Shown here: positions 28,995 through 38,112 of the stretch, in pieces
How the letters are laid out: each line of letters starts with the position of its first letter
How positions within the stretch are numbered: position 1 is the stretch's first letter
Assembly: GCA_019918135.1 (NCBI GenBank)
Contig: WBZZ01004764.1
Coordinates: 12,501-76,500, forward strand
Length of the DNA stretch: 64,000 bases
Direction of reading: 5' to 3'
From: Paulinella micropora
Taxonomy: Eukaryota > Cercozoa > Imbricatea > Euglyphida > Paulinellidae
Notes under the pieces: generated by a model
Seen by the model: only the letters and a program-made list of their open reading frames with translations
Told to the model about the DNA's origin: nothing
Databases searched by the model: none
Translations under genes and position numbers: made by a program

Positions 28995-31388
28995 ATGATC
29001 TGCGCCCAGCGTGCGCGCCAAGCCAAGCCGTTGCAACCGTCTAAGCGAGCCTGTACGGAAGGGGCTTGGACCCGGCGCGGCTTGGAAGCGTGGGAAGAGG
29101 TCTTTTTTTCCCACGGCGCAGACCTGCTCTGCACGCAGGGCTGGTTAGCTCTGTGCCTGACCTCCCGGTACTGGCACCGGCGAGCAGCTGCTTATGTGCG
29201 CCCACAGCTCTGGCTAAAACGAGCCCTTTCTAGCAAAGAGGAACCCACCGCTTGGCAGTTCCAGGCTGGACTGCCGCCCGAGGAGTGTCTGCCGCAGCTC
29301 AACACATCACTAAGGTTGGAGTATCTGCACATGTCGCAAGCTACAAAGAAAGGCATTTCCAACTTAGACTACTCGGGGCTGTCGCTGTCTGCCAATAGAC
29401 TTCAGTGGTTGCAGCGGGCGCTGTCTTGGTACCCAAATGTAACGAAATTAGAAGTAACGTGTTGGATGCAAGCCGCTGCTCAACTGCTGGGCGCCTGGCT
29501 ACAGCAGGCCGCCGCGCCATTACAAGTGCTGGTGCTGAACTCACAGGAATCCCGCCGTCATGTGTGGGAACGTGACTCTCATATAAAACAAACGCTGGCA
29601 AGGTTGAGCGGGCTTTTGCCACAGGTGCAGGAGCTGCACCTCCAGGGTTGTTACTTTGGTGAGCAAGGGCTAGCCGGGCTGTGGGCGCCGCCCCGAACAG
29701 CGCCGCCCCTCCGGCGGCTCGTCCTGTCTAATTGCACCAACCCCAAGCTGTGGGGTGCAGCCTTTGAGTCCCTAGCGCCCACGCTTGAAGAAATCAAAAT
29801 ATCAATTGACTACAAGGTAAAACCCTTTTGGGGCCTGTCAGATGCACTTGTGTTGCCCTTCGGACCGCGTGGCGTAGTTTGGCCACGCCTCAGGACGGTG
29901 TTGACGGATAGTGCCGCGCCCCCGGAAGCGCTGGCCCAGTTCTGCGAGGGCCTTGGCCACGAGTTCGTGGGCCTCCACACCGCCTGCACGCCCGCCCTGC
30001 AAACCTACGAGCTCGGTGTGTCTACGCGTGAAGAGGGCATGGACGAGTACCTCGGGCACGATAACAACTGCTTCTGGCAGCCAGGCCTCCTGGGCCGGCT
30101 GCACCAGCTCCTGTGCCCCCAAGGGGGCCCTGCGCCCGCGTTCCTCCGATTGAGTTTGTTCAATCTACACACCCGCGCCGAGCCCCGTGAAGATGACTTG
30201 GCCGCGTTGCGGTTGCTGCGTCCAGTGGCTATCTCGATACTAGACAGGGGGCCTTGCGTGGCGGGCGGTCGCGTCCAAAGCGGGAACCCCGGCCTTACTT
30301 TCTTTGGGCACTGCTGCACCGCGTTAGCCGGGCTCACAAAGCTGACGCTCTTGCTGGGCCGGCCCATGTCATACTTTACCTACGAAGGCAGATTGGATCC
30401 GCACGGTCCCAGGGCCGAGCAAGAAAGCGCACGCCTCAGGGCCTGGATTTGCGCGTACCAGCGCCTGTTTCAGACACTCACGTCTGCACGCGTCGCCGAC
30501 CTCACCTTTAGTTCCGTCGATTTGAAGGAATATTTCCGATATTACTGGCACGACTTGCACGGCATGCTCGAATTACAGGACGTAGTTTGGCGCGGGCTAT
30601 GCTCGCTGGCTGTCCCGCTTCGGCTGGCCCGCTTCTTTGTGCTGAGCCACAACGAGAAGCCCAGCCCGCGCCTGACGGTAGAGGCACTCATCGCCCGAAC
30701 GCCCAGGTCGGGGCTGCAAGGCAGGTACGATCTTCTGCGCGTGTTCAAGTCGCCACGCGGAGAGATCGCCTACTCCTTGAAGGACTACAAGGTTTGCCTG
30801 GACAAAAACGACGCCTGCGAGCTGGCCCACTATCTACGAACCCGGTTTGGCAGGCGACGCGACGCTCTCCCCCGTTTATCCGCCGAAGCATGGTTTTTTC
30901 TGCTTGGCTACTGTGTGCCAGATACAGTAGACTTTTGTAATGTTCAGACACCTTGGCGCTGGTTTGAACAGAACCCGAGCGAATACGAGACTCCGCTGCA
31001 CGTGTGGCCCTACGCGCGGCCGTGGTTTGACCGCGAACCACAGCGCCTCGCAATGCTGCACTACGCCGGACTTTTGCTGGGACAAATGAGAACCTCCGCT
31101 CGAAACCGTGTTCGTGGCTTCGACAGCGTCGCAGCCAAGGCCAAGCTGGCGCAGGCGCTGCTACTCCTACGCCGGGTCGATGAAGATGAAGAAGACCGTG
31201 CCGCTTTGCACGGCTTTGTTTTAGAACGGAGGACAGGCCCAGAAAACCTGGCTGGCTTATGCGTCGAGCTTGAAGAGGGCGTGGCCTCCGTTCTGGCACG
31301 AGACTACCACGATTCGGCCTGGGAGGCGCTGCTTGGCTCGGCCTGGCAACGGCTGGAGAACGCAGTATGCCAGGCCCCAACCAATTGA
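28995..31388 (+). CDS. Large F-box/LRR-like protein (797 aa)
   Basis: The ATG at 28995 opens an uninterrupted frame. An F-box-like helix set (about 30-75: AWEEVFFSHG...LALCLTSRYWHRR) is followed by irregular leucine-rich repeats (LQVLVLNSQ, VQELHLQGCYFG, LRRLVLSNCTN, LTKLTLLLG) up to about residue 500. The C-terminal 300 residues are helical and Arg-rich with no recognised domain. The likely role is a ubiquitin-ligase receptor or another protein-binding platform. The first 35 or so codons of the F-box region are duplicated as a fragment at 33945-34055. AATAAA lies about 25 bp after the stop. Confidence 0.7.
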   Translation: MICAQRARQAKPLQPSKRACTEGAWTRRGLEAWEEVFFSHGADLLCTQGWLALCLTSRYWHRRAAAYVRPQLWLKRALSSKEEPTAWQFQAGLPPEECLPQLNTSLRLEYLHMSQATKKGISNLDYSGLSLSANRLQWLQRALSWYPNVTKLEVTCWMQAAAQLLGAWLQQAAAPLQVLVLNSQESRRHVWERDSHIKQTLARLSGLLPQVQELHLQGCYFGEQGLAGLWAPPRTAPPLRRLVLSNCTNPKLWGAAFESLAPTLEEIKISIDYKVKPFWGLSDALVLPFGPRGVVWPRLRTVLTDSAAPPEALAQFCEGLGHEFVGLHTACTPALQTYELGVSTREEGMDEYLGHDNNCFWQPGLLGRLHQLLCPQGGPAPAFLRLSLFNLHTRAEPREDDLAALRLLRPVAISILDRGPCVAGGRVQSGNPGLTFFGHCCTALAGLTKLTLLLGRPMSYFTYEGRLDPHGPRAEQESARLRAWICAYQRLFQTLTSARVADLTFSSVDLKEYFRYYWHDLHGMLELQDVVWRGLCSLAVPLRLARFFVLSHNEKPSPRLTVEALIARTPRSGLQGRYDLLRVFKSPRGEIAYSLKDYKVCLDKNDACELAHYLRTRFGRRRDALPRLSAEAWFFLLGYCVPDTVDFCNVQTPWRWFEQNPSEYETPLHVWPYARPWFDREPQRLAMLHYAGLLLGQMRTSARNRVRGFDSVAAKAKLAQALLLLRRVDEDEEDRAALHGFVLERRTGPENLAGLCVELEEGVASVLARDYHDSAWEALLGSAWQRLENAVCQAPTN

Positions 31389-31585
31389 AACTCCGGCGGC
31401 CAGGCCGAGACGTAAATAAAAACACAAACCAAGCCAGAAGCAACGAAACTTCTCAGCAAAACTGAATTGCTTGAATACAAACGCCAAATTTGTTTTATTG
31501 ATTTTGTTTTTTTTTTCAAAACTTGCATCTCCGAAATGTCTGAACCTCACTAGCCAAAGGAAACTGTCTATCCTCTTCCCTTTTT

Positions 31586-32791
31586 CTACTTGTGTTCTAC
31601 TTGCGCTTCGGGCGATTCCTCGAGGTAATCGTCGTCGGTCATTGCGCCGTCGTAAAGGAGCCAGTGTTCTGCCTCGCTGAGCAATTCGGGGTGTAGCGGC
31701 AGGGCCGAGCTCAGCTTGGGGCAAAAAAGTTTGTACAGCCGCGCGCTGCCGTCATAATTTCTGGTGGTTTGGGTAGGGTCCAGGCGCGCTTGCAAGTTAT
31801 CAACCGAGCCGCGGATCGTCACAATTTTCTTGAGCCAAGCCAACGTAGTCTGTCCGGTAAAGAGTTTCGTGTGGCCCAGGATGTAGGCGCGGACGTCCGG
31901 GGCTAGCCAAGGATCCAAGCAGCGTTGTGCGTGCAGGACGGTGACATCGGCGGCGGGTCGGCCAGAGCGACTACGGCGGTTGCGAAGTTCTAGGCGCACT
32001 TGCAGGAGATGGTGATAAGGACGCGTGTCAACCACCAGCCAGGGTGTGCCAATCTTCTCCTTGCCCTGGGCGGACGGCGACAGCTTTGCCCGGAACATTT
32101 CGAGTTTGAGCGAGTACTCCACCGGCTCATGGCGCTCGAACTTGGTATCTAGCTCCTGGCCCAAACCGCTCAGAATATCCGGCGGTAGCAGGCTGGCTTC
32201 CTGAGTACGGAAATCTGCCCGGAACTTCGGCAGCGCGGGGTGCGGCGGCGCGATTGATTGCACGTAGCGCGTAGCGTATTCCACATCCTGGCAATTGTCG
32301 ATGTTTTTCTTGTTGTCGTGCGGATCCAAGCCCGTGTGCAAAAAGAAATCAACCCGCGCGACGTGAATCTTCACCTCGTCGCGCAGCCAGCGGAGGGTGT
32401 CGTCAGCGAGGAAGCTGATAACTTGCTGCTGGAGGTAGATTCGTAATTCTTCTGCCGGTATACCTTCGTACACCCGGCGGCGCGCGCGCAGCACCGTAAC
32501 CGTCTGCTGACAGCTAGTCACGCGTAGCTCGACTTGCAGGTATTTTTCTTGGCGGCAGGAGGAGACGTGCAACTCGGCCACGCGGTCGGCGTCGTCGATG
32601 CCGTCGTTGAGTCTTTGGGTGAACACCTCGAGCGGGACGATTCTGTCCGGATCCCCGAACTTGTAGCCAGCAAACGCGACTTCCGGCAGGCTGGGCTTGG
32701 CCGCTTGACGACGGTCGAAGTCAGGTTCAGCCAGCTTGGCGCGCTTGGCTACGGGCGAGGAGGGTGAGATGTCGGCGTGCTTGGAGGGCAT
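31586..32791 (-). CDS. Protein with two copies of an unrecognised repeat domain (401 aa)
   Basis: The start is taken at the ATG at 32791; the frame upstream (to 32881) is the translated TTTTGGCACTGAG repeat and is unlikely to be coding. After a basic N-terminus, two related domains of about 60-65 residues occur at plus-strand positions about 32315-32510 and 31770-31955. Each runs as V-T-V-L-x-A, then Y-I/L-x-x-x, a TL-x-WL core (DDTLRWLRDEV; QTTLAWLKKIV) and a final LDP. A third copy is in the F-box protein at 37190-38023. I do not recognise the domain. There is no signal peptide or membrane segment. The protein is probably soluble and may bind a partner through the repeats. Confidence 0.65.
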   Translation of the reverse strand: MPSKHADISPSSPVAKRAKLAEPDFDRRQAAKPSLPEVAFAGYKFGDPDRIVPLEVFTQRLNDGIDDADRVAELHVSSCRQEKYLQVELRVTSCQQTVTVLRARRRVYEGIPAEELRIYLQQQVISFLADDTLRWLRDEVKIHVARVDFFLHTGLDPHDNKKNIDNCQDVEYATRYVQSIAPPHPALPKFRADFRTQEASLLPPDILSGLGQELDTKFERHEPVEYSLKLEMFRAKLSPSAQGKEKIGTPWLVVDTRPYHHLLQVRLELRNRRSRSGRPAADVTVLHAQRCLDPWLAPDVRAYILGHTKLFTGQTTLAWLKKIVTIRGSVDNLQARLDPTQTTRNYDGSARLYKLFCPKLSSALPLHPELLSEAEHWLLYDGAMTDDDYLEESPEAQVEHK

Positions 32792-32954
32792 GGTGTGCGC
32801 GAAGGTTGGTTTGGCTATCGTGCTAGTACTAGAGAATAGACAAACAATAAAAAATTCTTGACAAAGTTTTAGTTTTGGCACTGAGAACTAAGAGAGGGAG
32901 AAAAAGGGGAGGGGGAAAGCCCAGGGGGGGGGGCGCCCCCCCCCTTCCCCCTTG

Positions 32955-33205
32955 TCGAGACTCCGGCTAAACGAGTTTTGGCGGATTTTTTGGTACTTTC
33001 TTGATGGCGCAAAATATTGCGGCTTGACGGTCTGTGCATATGATATGGCCGAAAAAGGCAGCGGTCTCAGGTTTTTCCGGCAATACTGCCTTTTTTCTGC
33101 CATATCATTCCAGGCGCGTACATACGCAAATTTGGCGACAAGTTGGGGGCAGAAAAAAGAAGAAAGAGAAAGAGAAAAATCTTCCTGCTCGAAAAAAAGG
33201 GAAGG
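32955..33205 (+). repeat. Interspersed hairpin repeat, copy C
   Basis: It is nearly identical to copy A over its full length, including the left GAGACTCCGGCT, the hairpin at about 33037-33108 and the right A-rich GAAAGAGAAAGAGAAAAATC stretch. It is preceded by a G-run/C-run palindrome (about 32924-32944) and followed directly by a Kelch gene fragment. Confidence 0.7.
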
Positions 33206-33227
33206 GAGAACGAAGGGAAGCACGACT

Positions 33228-33450
33228 GTGGGTGGGTGGCGGTGGGTCCGCTGACGATCGCTCGGTGGGGTTGCTCGTCTGCGGTGCTGAAGGGAAGGTT
33301 GTACGCCATCGGGGGGCTGGCTGCCGGAGGCCGCACTCTCAGGTCGGTCGAACGCTACGACCCAGCCCTGAACGCCTGGCACGCCGTAGCCAGCATGCCT
33401 GTCAGCATCACCCTAGCCGGATGCGCCGTGGCCGAATGCGGTGAACAGAT
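33228..33450 (+). pseudogene. Kelch gene fragment
   Basis: It encodes ARWGCSSAVLKGRLYAIGGL and then RSVERYDPALNAWHAVASMP, which match blade 5 of the Kelch protein at 35114-36619 (ARWGCSAAVLNNRLYAIGGL and SVERYDPAMDVWEEVA) and then its last lines (ACAVA against GCAVA). It starts at the end of repeat copy C and ends at a hairpin half repeat, so it is a captured or leftover piece. Confidence 0.7.
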
Positions 33451-33630
33451 ACGGTCGAAAAAGGCAGTACTCGAGGGGATTTTTGCAACGACTTGAACAC
33501 GGATGCTCTATTGGAGTAACCTACCTGGTGCGAACTCTACCGCTTTTAATCAAGTCGTTTCTGCCCTAGCGCTGAGAGTTTGTCGTTGATTAAAAAGTTT
33601 TACAGCCCACTTTGAACGCACAGCCTAGAC

Positions 33631-34107
33631 ATGGAAAAGCAGGCTAGCACCCGGTCGGAGCCGTCAGTGGTGACCAGCAACAAGTACTGCCACAACCAAT
33701 CATGCCGCCGCGAAGACTGGCGCAACCGGCATGCTGAGCTCTGCCAGGTCTGCTCCGCGGCTTCCGGGAGATCAAGGAATTTGTGCTTCCAGTGTACAGA
33801 GAAAATTGGCTGGTTTTTGCCTTTATCGACCATATCACGCTTTACAAACCTATGTGCAAAAAAAAGGAATCCCGCCACCACAAAAATCGGGGTGGGGGTT
33901 TACGCCCCCTCCCACCCCTCGACATTGGCAGGCGTGGGGGCGGCGCGGCTTGGAAGCGTGGGAAGAGGTCTTTTTTTCACACGGCGCAGACTTGCTCTGC
34001 ACGCAGGGCTGGTTAGCTCTGTGCCTGACCTCCCAGTACTGGCGCCGGCACCTGCTCCGGCCGCCACAAGGGCTGCTCCAGCAATCCTTTTTGTTCTTAA
34101 AGTTTGA
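33631..34107 (+). pseudogene. Chimeric gene fragment with Cys-rich start
   Basis: The ATG at 33631 encodes a Cys-rich stretch (YCHNQSCRR, LCQVC, LCFQC; six or seven cysteines in 55 residues), which could be a small zinc-binding domain. The frame then enters sequence duplicated from 27985-28100 (TTTGCCTTTATCGACCATATC...) and, from about 33945, an out-of-frame copy of the start of the F-box gene at 28995. The first 55 codons may be a real exon or gene start; the rest is mosaic. Confidence 0.45.
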
Positions 34108-34333
34108 GGGAGATACTAATAGTTGATTCATTTTATCTTGAGCGACGTGCACTCCTGGACATCTAGATACTTGATATTATTGCATTCATGTTAAAACTCA
34201 CTTTCAATGCGAAACATCTTATTGTTTTGGAGATAGAAATAAACAAACTAACAGCCCGGAGCGTAATAGTTTTACCTGGCCGGATTGACCCTGCAACAAG
34301 TCCGAATCTAGATTTTAATAACATCCAAGAATG

Positions 34334-34921
34334 CTAGCCTACTATTTTTCTGCGTTTAGCACTAGGCTCAGCTTTTAGCGCCGAGGCCTGCTCACGAAGT
34401 GCTTCTCTCACGCGCATCAAAGCAAAGCCCAGCAAGTTGAGCCCCTTCCATTCCTTCATGTTGGTAGCACGCGGATCAGAAGACGACAGACCTATCCCCC
34501 AGATCCGGTCGTAGGGGGACGCTTCTGCCAGCACCTTGTTGCCTGTGCCCTCGAGGGCGTCGTGCAGCTTAGGGTTTTGGTGGAATTTATGCAGGTTCCC
34601 TTGGTACACAATCTCCTCACGATGCTCTTCCCAGAAGGCAGGGTCAAAGCCCCGCACATTCCGTCCCAGCTTCTTTTGTTTCTTGGGGTCCTGGGTAGCC
34701 AGAATTGCTCGACGGTACTTTGCATCTCCGAACAAGCGAGCCTTCTCGGCCATCATCCACTGCTCTGCACAGGTATACCTAAGACCATCCACAGTAAACG
34801 GAGACTTGTGCCACTGTGACCCCCAGTTAGACTTGCCCCAGAAAAAGACGAAGCCTTCTGCGGGAGAGCCCAAGGCTCGTTTCGTATCTACAAGATTTTG
34901 TTGGCTAGGGGACTTCTTCAT
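34334..34921 (-). CDS. NADAR-domain protein (YbiA-like, 195 aa)
   Basis: The ATG at 34921 opens a protein that is almost entirely one NADAR domain. It has an FFWGKSNWGSQWH start, EQWMMAEKARLFGD, a W-x-E-HREEIVYQGNLHKFHQN stretch, and EASPYDRIWGIGL, which are the family signatures. Family members act on ADP-ribose-linked or riboflavin-pathway compounds; YbiA cleaves the N-glycosidic bond of an early, unstable riboflavin-pathway intermediate, and others remove ADP-ribose from guanine. NADAR proteins are widespread in bacteria, protists, fungi and large DNA viruses. Length is normal (150-200 aa) with a short basic tail. A TTATTAAAAT stretch follows the stop. Confidence 0.9.
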   Translation of the reverse strand: MKKSPSQQNLVDTKRALGSPAEGFVFFWGKSNWGSQWHKSPFTVDGLRYTCAEQWMMAEKARLFGDAKYRRAILATQDPKKQKKLGRNVRGFDPAFWEEHREEIVYQGNLHKFHQNPKLHDALEGTGNKVLAEASPYDRIWGIGLSSSDPRATNMKEWKGLNLLGFALMRVREALREQASALKAEPSAKRRKIVG

Positions 34922-35113
34922 TGTTGGTTGCGAAGAAAACTTTGGTAAAAAGGAAGCTACTTTTCTCTTTTTTATTACATTTAATCATAAAAGGAGGTCG
35001 TTGGCGCCAGGGTTTTTGCTTCTTCAGGCTAGCAGGGGCGGGGTGGTCCCCCCCCCCCTTCGGCCCTTTGTTTGTGGTAAAGTAAAGAGAAATAGAGAAC
35101 AAAAAACCAAGCA

Positions 35114-36619
35114 ATGCTAACCAGAAAGAAAAGAAGACTAGCTGACAACACCCCCAAGGCCAGTGACACTCGGGGGCTCGACGATTGCGAGGACGACAGC
35201 AAGACAAAGCAAGCGGTCGCCACTGTTGTCGTGAACAAGCCCGCTGTCGAGCTGTACCAGACCCTGTTGGCCACGGCGTCGAAGCTGTGCCAGCTGCAGG
35301 ACGGACACTTTGGGGATGGAATGGCCGAGGAATCAACTACTTTCCTCCTACAACAACTAACCCCGGCCGGCGGATTTAACTTTCGGCTGGTAGGCACGCG
35401 TACCAAGTGGCAAGAACTACCCCGCGCAGTTGCGGCGGCCCAGCAGCAGCTCACATCCGCCATTGACAAGCGCAAGCAAGACGTGCTAGCTCTGGAGGCC
35501 AAGAGCGCGTCGCTGTGTCTGCGCATGGAACAAAGCTCCGAGCAAGAGCAGAAGGAGCTCAGCGACGAACTCTACTGCATCCGCCAAATGATCGGGAGGC
35601 ACAAGGCAGAGCTGCAGGAACTGCTGGGCCGGGAGACGCTGGAGGTGGAGGCCGGCGTAGAACGCGAACAATGTGTCGTCGAGCTCTCCGTTCTGCGCAA
35701 TTCTTGGAGCTCCAGGGAAAAGACGCGAGGCTTGATCCGGCAGGCTTGTCTGTACGTGTTTGGCGGCTGTTGCGCGGGCGGCGCGGACCCTTACCAACGC
35801 CTTGGTCACACGTTCTGCTACGACGCCAAGCAAAACAGCTGGACACGACTCGGCGAGCTTCACAGGCCCCGCGCGCACCCCGCTGGCTTGGCCGTGGGCA
35901 AATACCTGTACGCCATGGGGGGAGTTGACGCCGGGAGCCGCTTGAGAGACGTCGAGCGCCTAGACATATCCCGGCAGGACGCGCGGTGGGAGCGATTGCC
36001 GGCTCTGGCGCAGGCCTGCGTAGGCGCCCTGGCCCTGACGCTCGGCAATAACATCTACCTGCTCGGCGGGTCGGGCGACATCCACCATCTAGCCCGCGTC
36101 GCGGTGTTGGACACGACTACCAAGGTCTGGTCCGAGTCGGTACCTATGTCCAGGGCACGGAGTTATCCCGGCGGGGGTGTGCTGGGGGGCCGGCTCTACG
36201 TCTTTGGTGGCAGGAGCGACGAAGACGAACCCCTCGCCTGCGCGGAAAGTTGCAGCCCCGGAGGCTCGTGGTCCGCGGTGGCACGCTTGAGGGTTGCGAG
36301 GTGGGGTTGTTCGGCGGCCGTGCTGAACAACAGGCTGTATGCCATCGGCGGCCTGAACGCTCTCGACCAGGTCCTAACCTCCGTCGAGCGCTATGACCCG
36401 GCCATGGACGTCTGGGAGGAAGTCGCGCCGCTGCGTCAGGGGCGCGAGGACTCGGCCGCGGCCGTTCTGAACGGGGAACTGTACGTGCTGGGGGGCTCCA
36501 GCTGCGAAGGTAAAGCGCTCGCAAGCGTAGAGCGCTACGACGAGAACCATAATGTCTGGCAACACGTCACTGACTTGCCTATGAAAATAAGCCGGGCGGC
36601 CTGTGCCGTAGCGGGCTGA
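35114..36619 (+). CDS. Kelch-repeat protein with N-terminal coiled coil (501 aa)
   Basis: The ATG at 35114 is followed by a basic start and an acidic segment. Residues about 110-210 form a coiled coil (SAIDKRKQDVLALEAKSASL; HKAELQELLGRE). Residues about 212-501 contain six Kelch blades, each with the L-Y-V/A-F/M/I-G-G turn (LYVFGG, LYAMGG, IYLLGG, LYVFGG, LYAIGG, LYVLGG) and downstream W residues, enough for one closed six-bladed propeller. There is no BTB or F-box domain, so a ubiquitin-adaptor role is not shown. It is a protein-interaction module. A fragment of blade 5 lies at 33228-33450. A TTTATTAAAAAA stretch follows the stop. Confidence 0.9.
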   Translation: MLTRKKRRLADNTPKASDTRGLDDCEDDSKTKQAVATVVVNKPAVELYQTLLATASKLCQLQDGHFGDGMAEESTTFLLQQLTPAGGFNFRLVGTRTKWQELPRAVAAAQQQLTSAIDKRKQDVLALEAKSASLCLRMEQSSEQEQKELSDELYCIRQMIGRHKAELQELLGRETLEVEAGVEREQCVVELSVLRNSWSSREKTRGLIRQACLYVFGGCCAGGADPYQRLGHTFCYDAKQNSWTRLGELHRPRAHPAGLAVGKYLYAMGGVDAGSRLRDVERLDISRQDARWERLPALAQACVGALALTLGNNIYLLGGSGDIHHLARVAVLDTTTKVWSESVPMSRARSYPGGGVLGGRLYVFGGRSDEDEPLACAESCSPGGSWSAVARLRVARWGCSAAVLNNRLYAIGGLNALDQVLTSVERYDPAMDVWEEVAPLRQGREDSAAAVLNGELYVLGGSSCEGKALASVERYDENHNVWQHVTDLPMKISRAACAVAG

Positions 36620-37189
36620 CACCCAATCGACCTTCTTTTGTTTCTCTAATTTATTAAAAAAAAATACTCAAAGCGTTGGAAATTTGATACAGAGAGAGTT
36701 TGCCGACCAGGGTGCTCTTCCGTCCGAAATCTTAACAACAACTTTTGAGGGTAACCCCTCTCCAGCCTGCGCGAGCCGACGGGGTTTTTCAGACGAGAAT
36801 CGGGCCGCGTACATATAGCGGCCGTTCCCACGTCCCAAAAAAAGGGGAGCCGGTAGTTTTTCCGGGGAAACACAAACAGACAAATTGGCGACAAGTTTCA
36901 TCCAAGAAACGGGAAAGAGAAAAAGTCCAGTTCGAGAAGGAATGCATCAGAAAAGCGCCGGGGGGGTAAATGGGGGGGGGGGGCGCCCCGGCATGGGGTC
37001 AGCGGCATCTTCTTAGTTTTTTCTTTAGTTCTGCCCACTGCCCTTTGAGGCCGCTGCAAAAATGCAGGGGGGTGGGGCACCCCCCCCCCTACTCTCTTTT
37101 ACACTTTTTCTTTTTTCTCCGGGGTTGCTGCTGCCGCTTCATTATTTCTGTTTGTTGGTAGCCTGCCGAGCTAGCAGGCCTGCGGCAGC

Positions 37190-38023
37190 ATGCCTTTGGC
37201 TGAGCTTCCTTTGGATTTGCTGCAAGAGGCGCTGGCATGGGCGCTGACGGCAAAGGACTTGCATAGTTTAGCCTTGATTAACAGAGAACATCTCCGCGCT
37301 CTGGACGTCGTGGTGCGTAGAAGGTACGCAGAGGCTGCTGGCGTGCTCGGGGCGGGGTGTAGTTTTGTCTTGAGCAAAATACGCATGTTGGATGAGTACC
37401 AGCCCGCGGATTCCAGCTCGTACGAGCCCCTGCCCCTGCCTCCGCTGTGGCTACTAGCGTCGCGAGCTTCCGATCAAGAGTGGGAAGGCATCACGGAGAG
37501 CAACATTTTCTTAGAGAACTTGGACTCAGTTCTCAAGTCGGAATGTCCGGGGCTGGGACCACCGGGCCTGCCCCAACGGAACTGCCCAGCGCCCAGGTGG
37601 GCCCCGTTCCTGTCGGTGCGCGTGGATGGACGCACCGCCAACAAAAAAGCGGTGATTGTCAAGCTCGGCTTCGAGCACTGCAGCTTAGCAGATGCTAAGA
37701 CCGTCCAGGCTAAGACCGTCCAGGCCAAGACCGTCCGGCCCAAGGGTGTGGTCGTTTTGACGGCGGTCAGGCGCTTGCGAGACCCTGTGGACGGAGCAGC
37801 GCGGGAATGCGCCAAGAGCTACATCAGACATTGTGTGCGGACATTCTGCAGTTATGGTACTCTGCGCTGGCTAGTTGACCAAGTGGGCATTCACGAGCTC
37901 ACGCGCAAAAAAAAGTGGGAGGCTGCAGTTTACCTCGACAGCTTCCCTGGCCCAACCCAGCCCGGATCTTTCTGCTACTCAACCACACCTCGACACCCGT
38001 CTCTGCAGCCGGTTGAGCATTAG
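37190..38023 (+). CDS. F-box-like protein with the unrecognised repeat domain (277 aa)
   Basis: The ATG at 37190 opens with an F-box-like segment (PLDLLQEALAWALTAKDLHSL then ALINREHLRALDVVV). A Pro-rich linker follows, then a domain at about 37745-37955 related to the two in the gene at 31586-32791 (VVVLTAVRRLRD...YIRHCVRTF...TLRWLVDQVGIH). A 15-bp tandem repeat (about 37693-37740) gives AKTVQ three times in a row just before this domain. AATAAA lies about 12 bp after the stop. If the F-box is real, the shared domain would be the substrate-binding part of an SCF receptor; this is inference. Confidence 0.65.
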   Translation: MPLAELPLDLLQEALAWALTAKDLHSLALINREHLRALDVVVRRRYAEAAGVLGAGCSFVLSKIRMLDEYQPADSSSYEPLPLPPLWLLASRASDQEWEGITESNIFLENLDSVLKSECPGLGPPGLPQRNCPAPRWAPFLSVRVDGRTANKKAVIVKLGFEHCSLADAKTVQAKTVQAKTVRPKGVVVLTAVRRLRDPVDGAARECAKSYIRHCVRTFCSYGTLRWLVDQVGIHELTRKKKWEAAVYLDSFPGPTQPGSFCYSTTPRHPSLQPVEH

Positions 38024-38112
38024 GCCTTGATCTTTAATAAAACCCTACTTTACTTTTAAGGGATTCAAATTGGATTGGAATCCTGCAGGGCAAGCCCCAG
38101 CCCCCAGCCCCT

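Noticed and set aside
28995-31388. Bacterial or plasmid origin for the large frames
   Set aside because: F-box, Kelch, C2H2 and LRR content, predicted introns and lack of ribosome-binding sites all point to a eukaryote or its virus.
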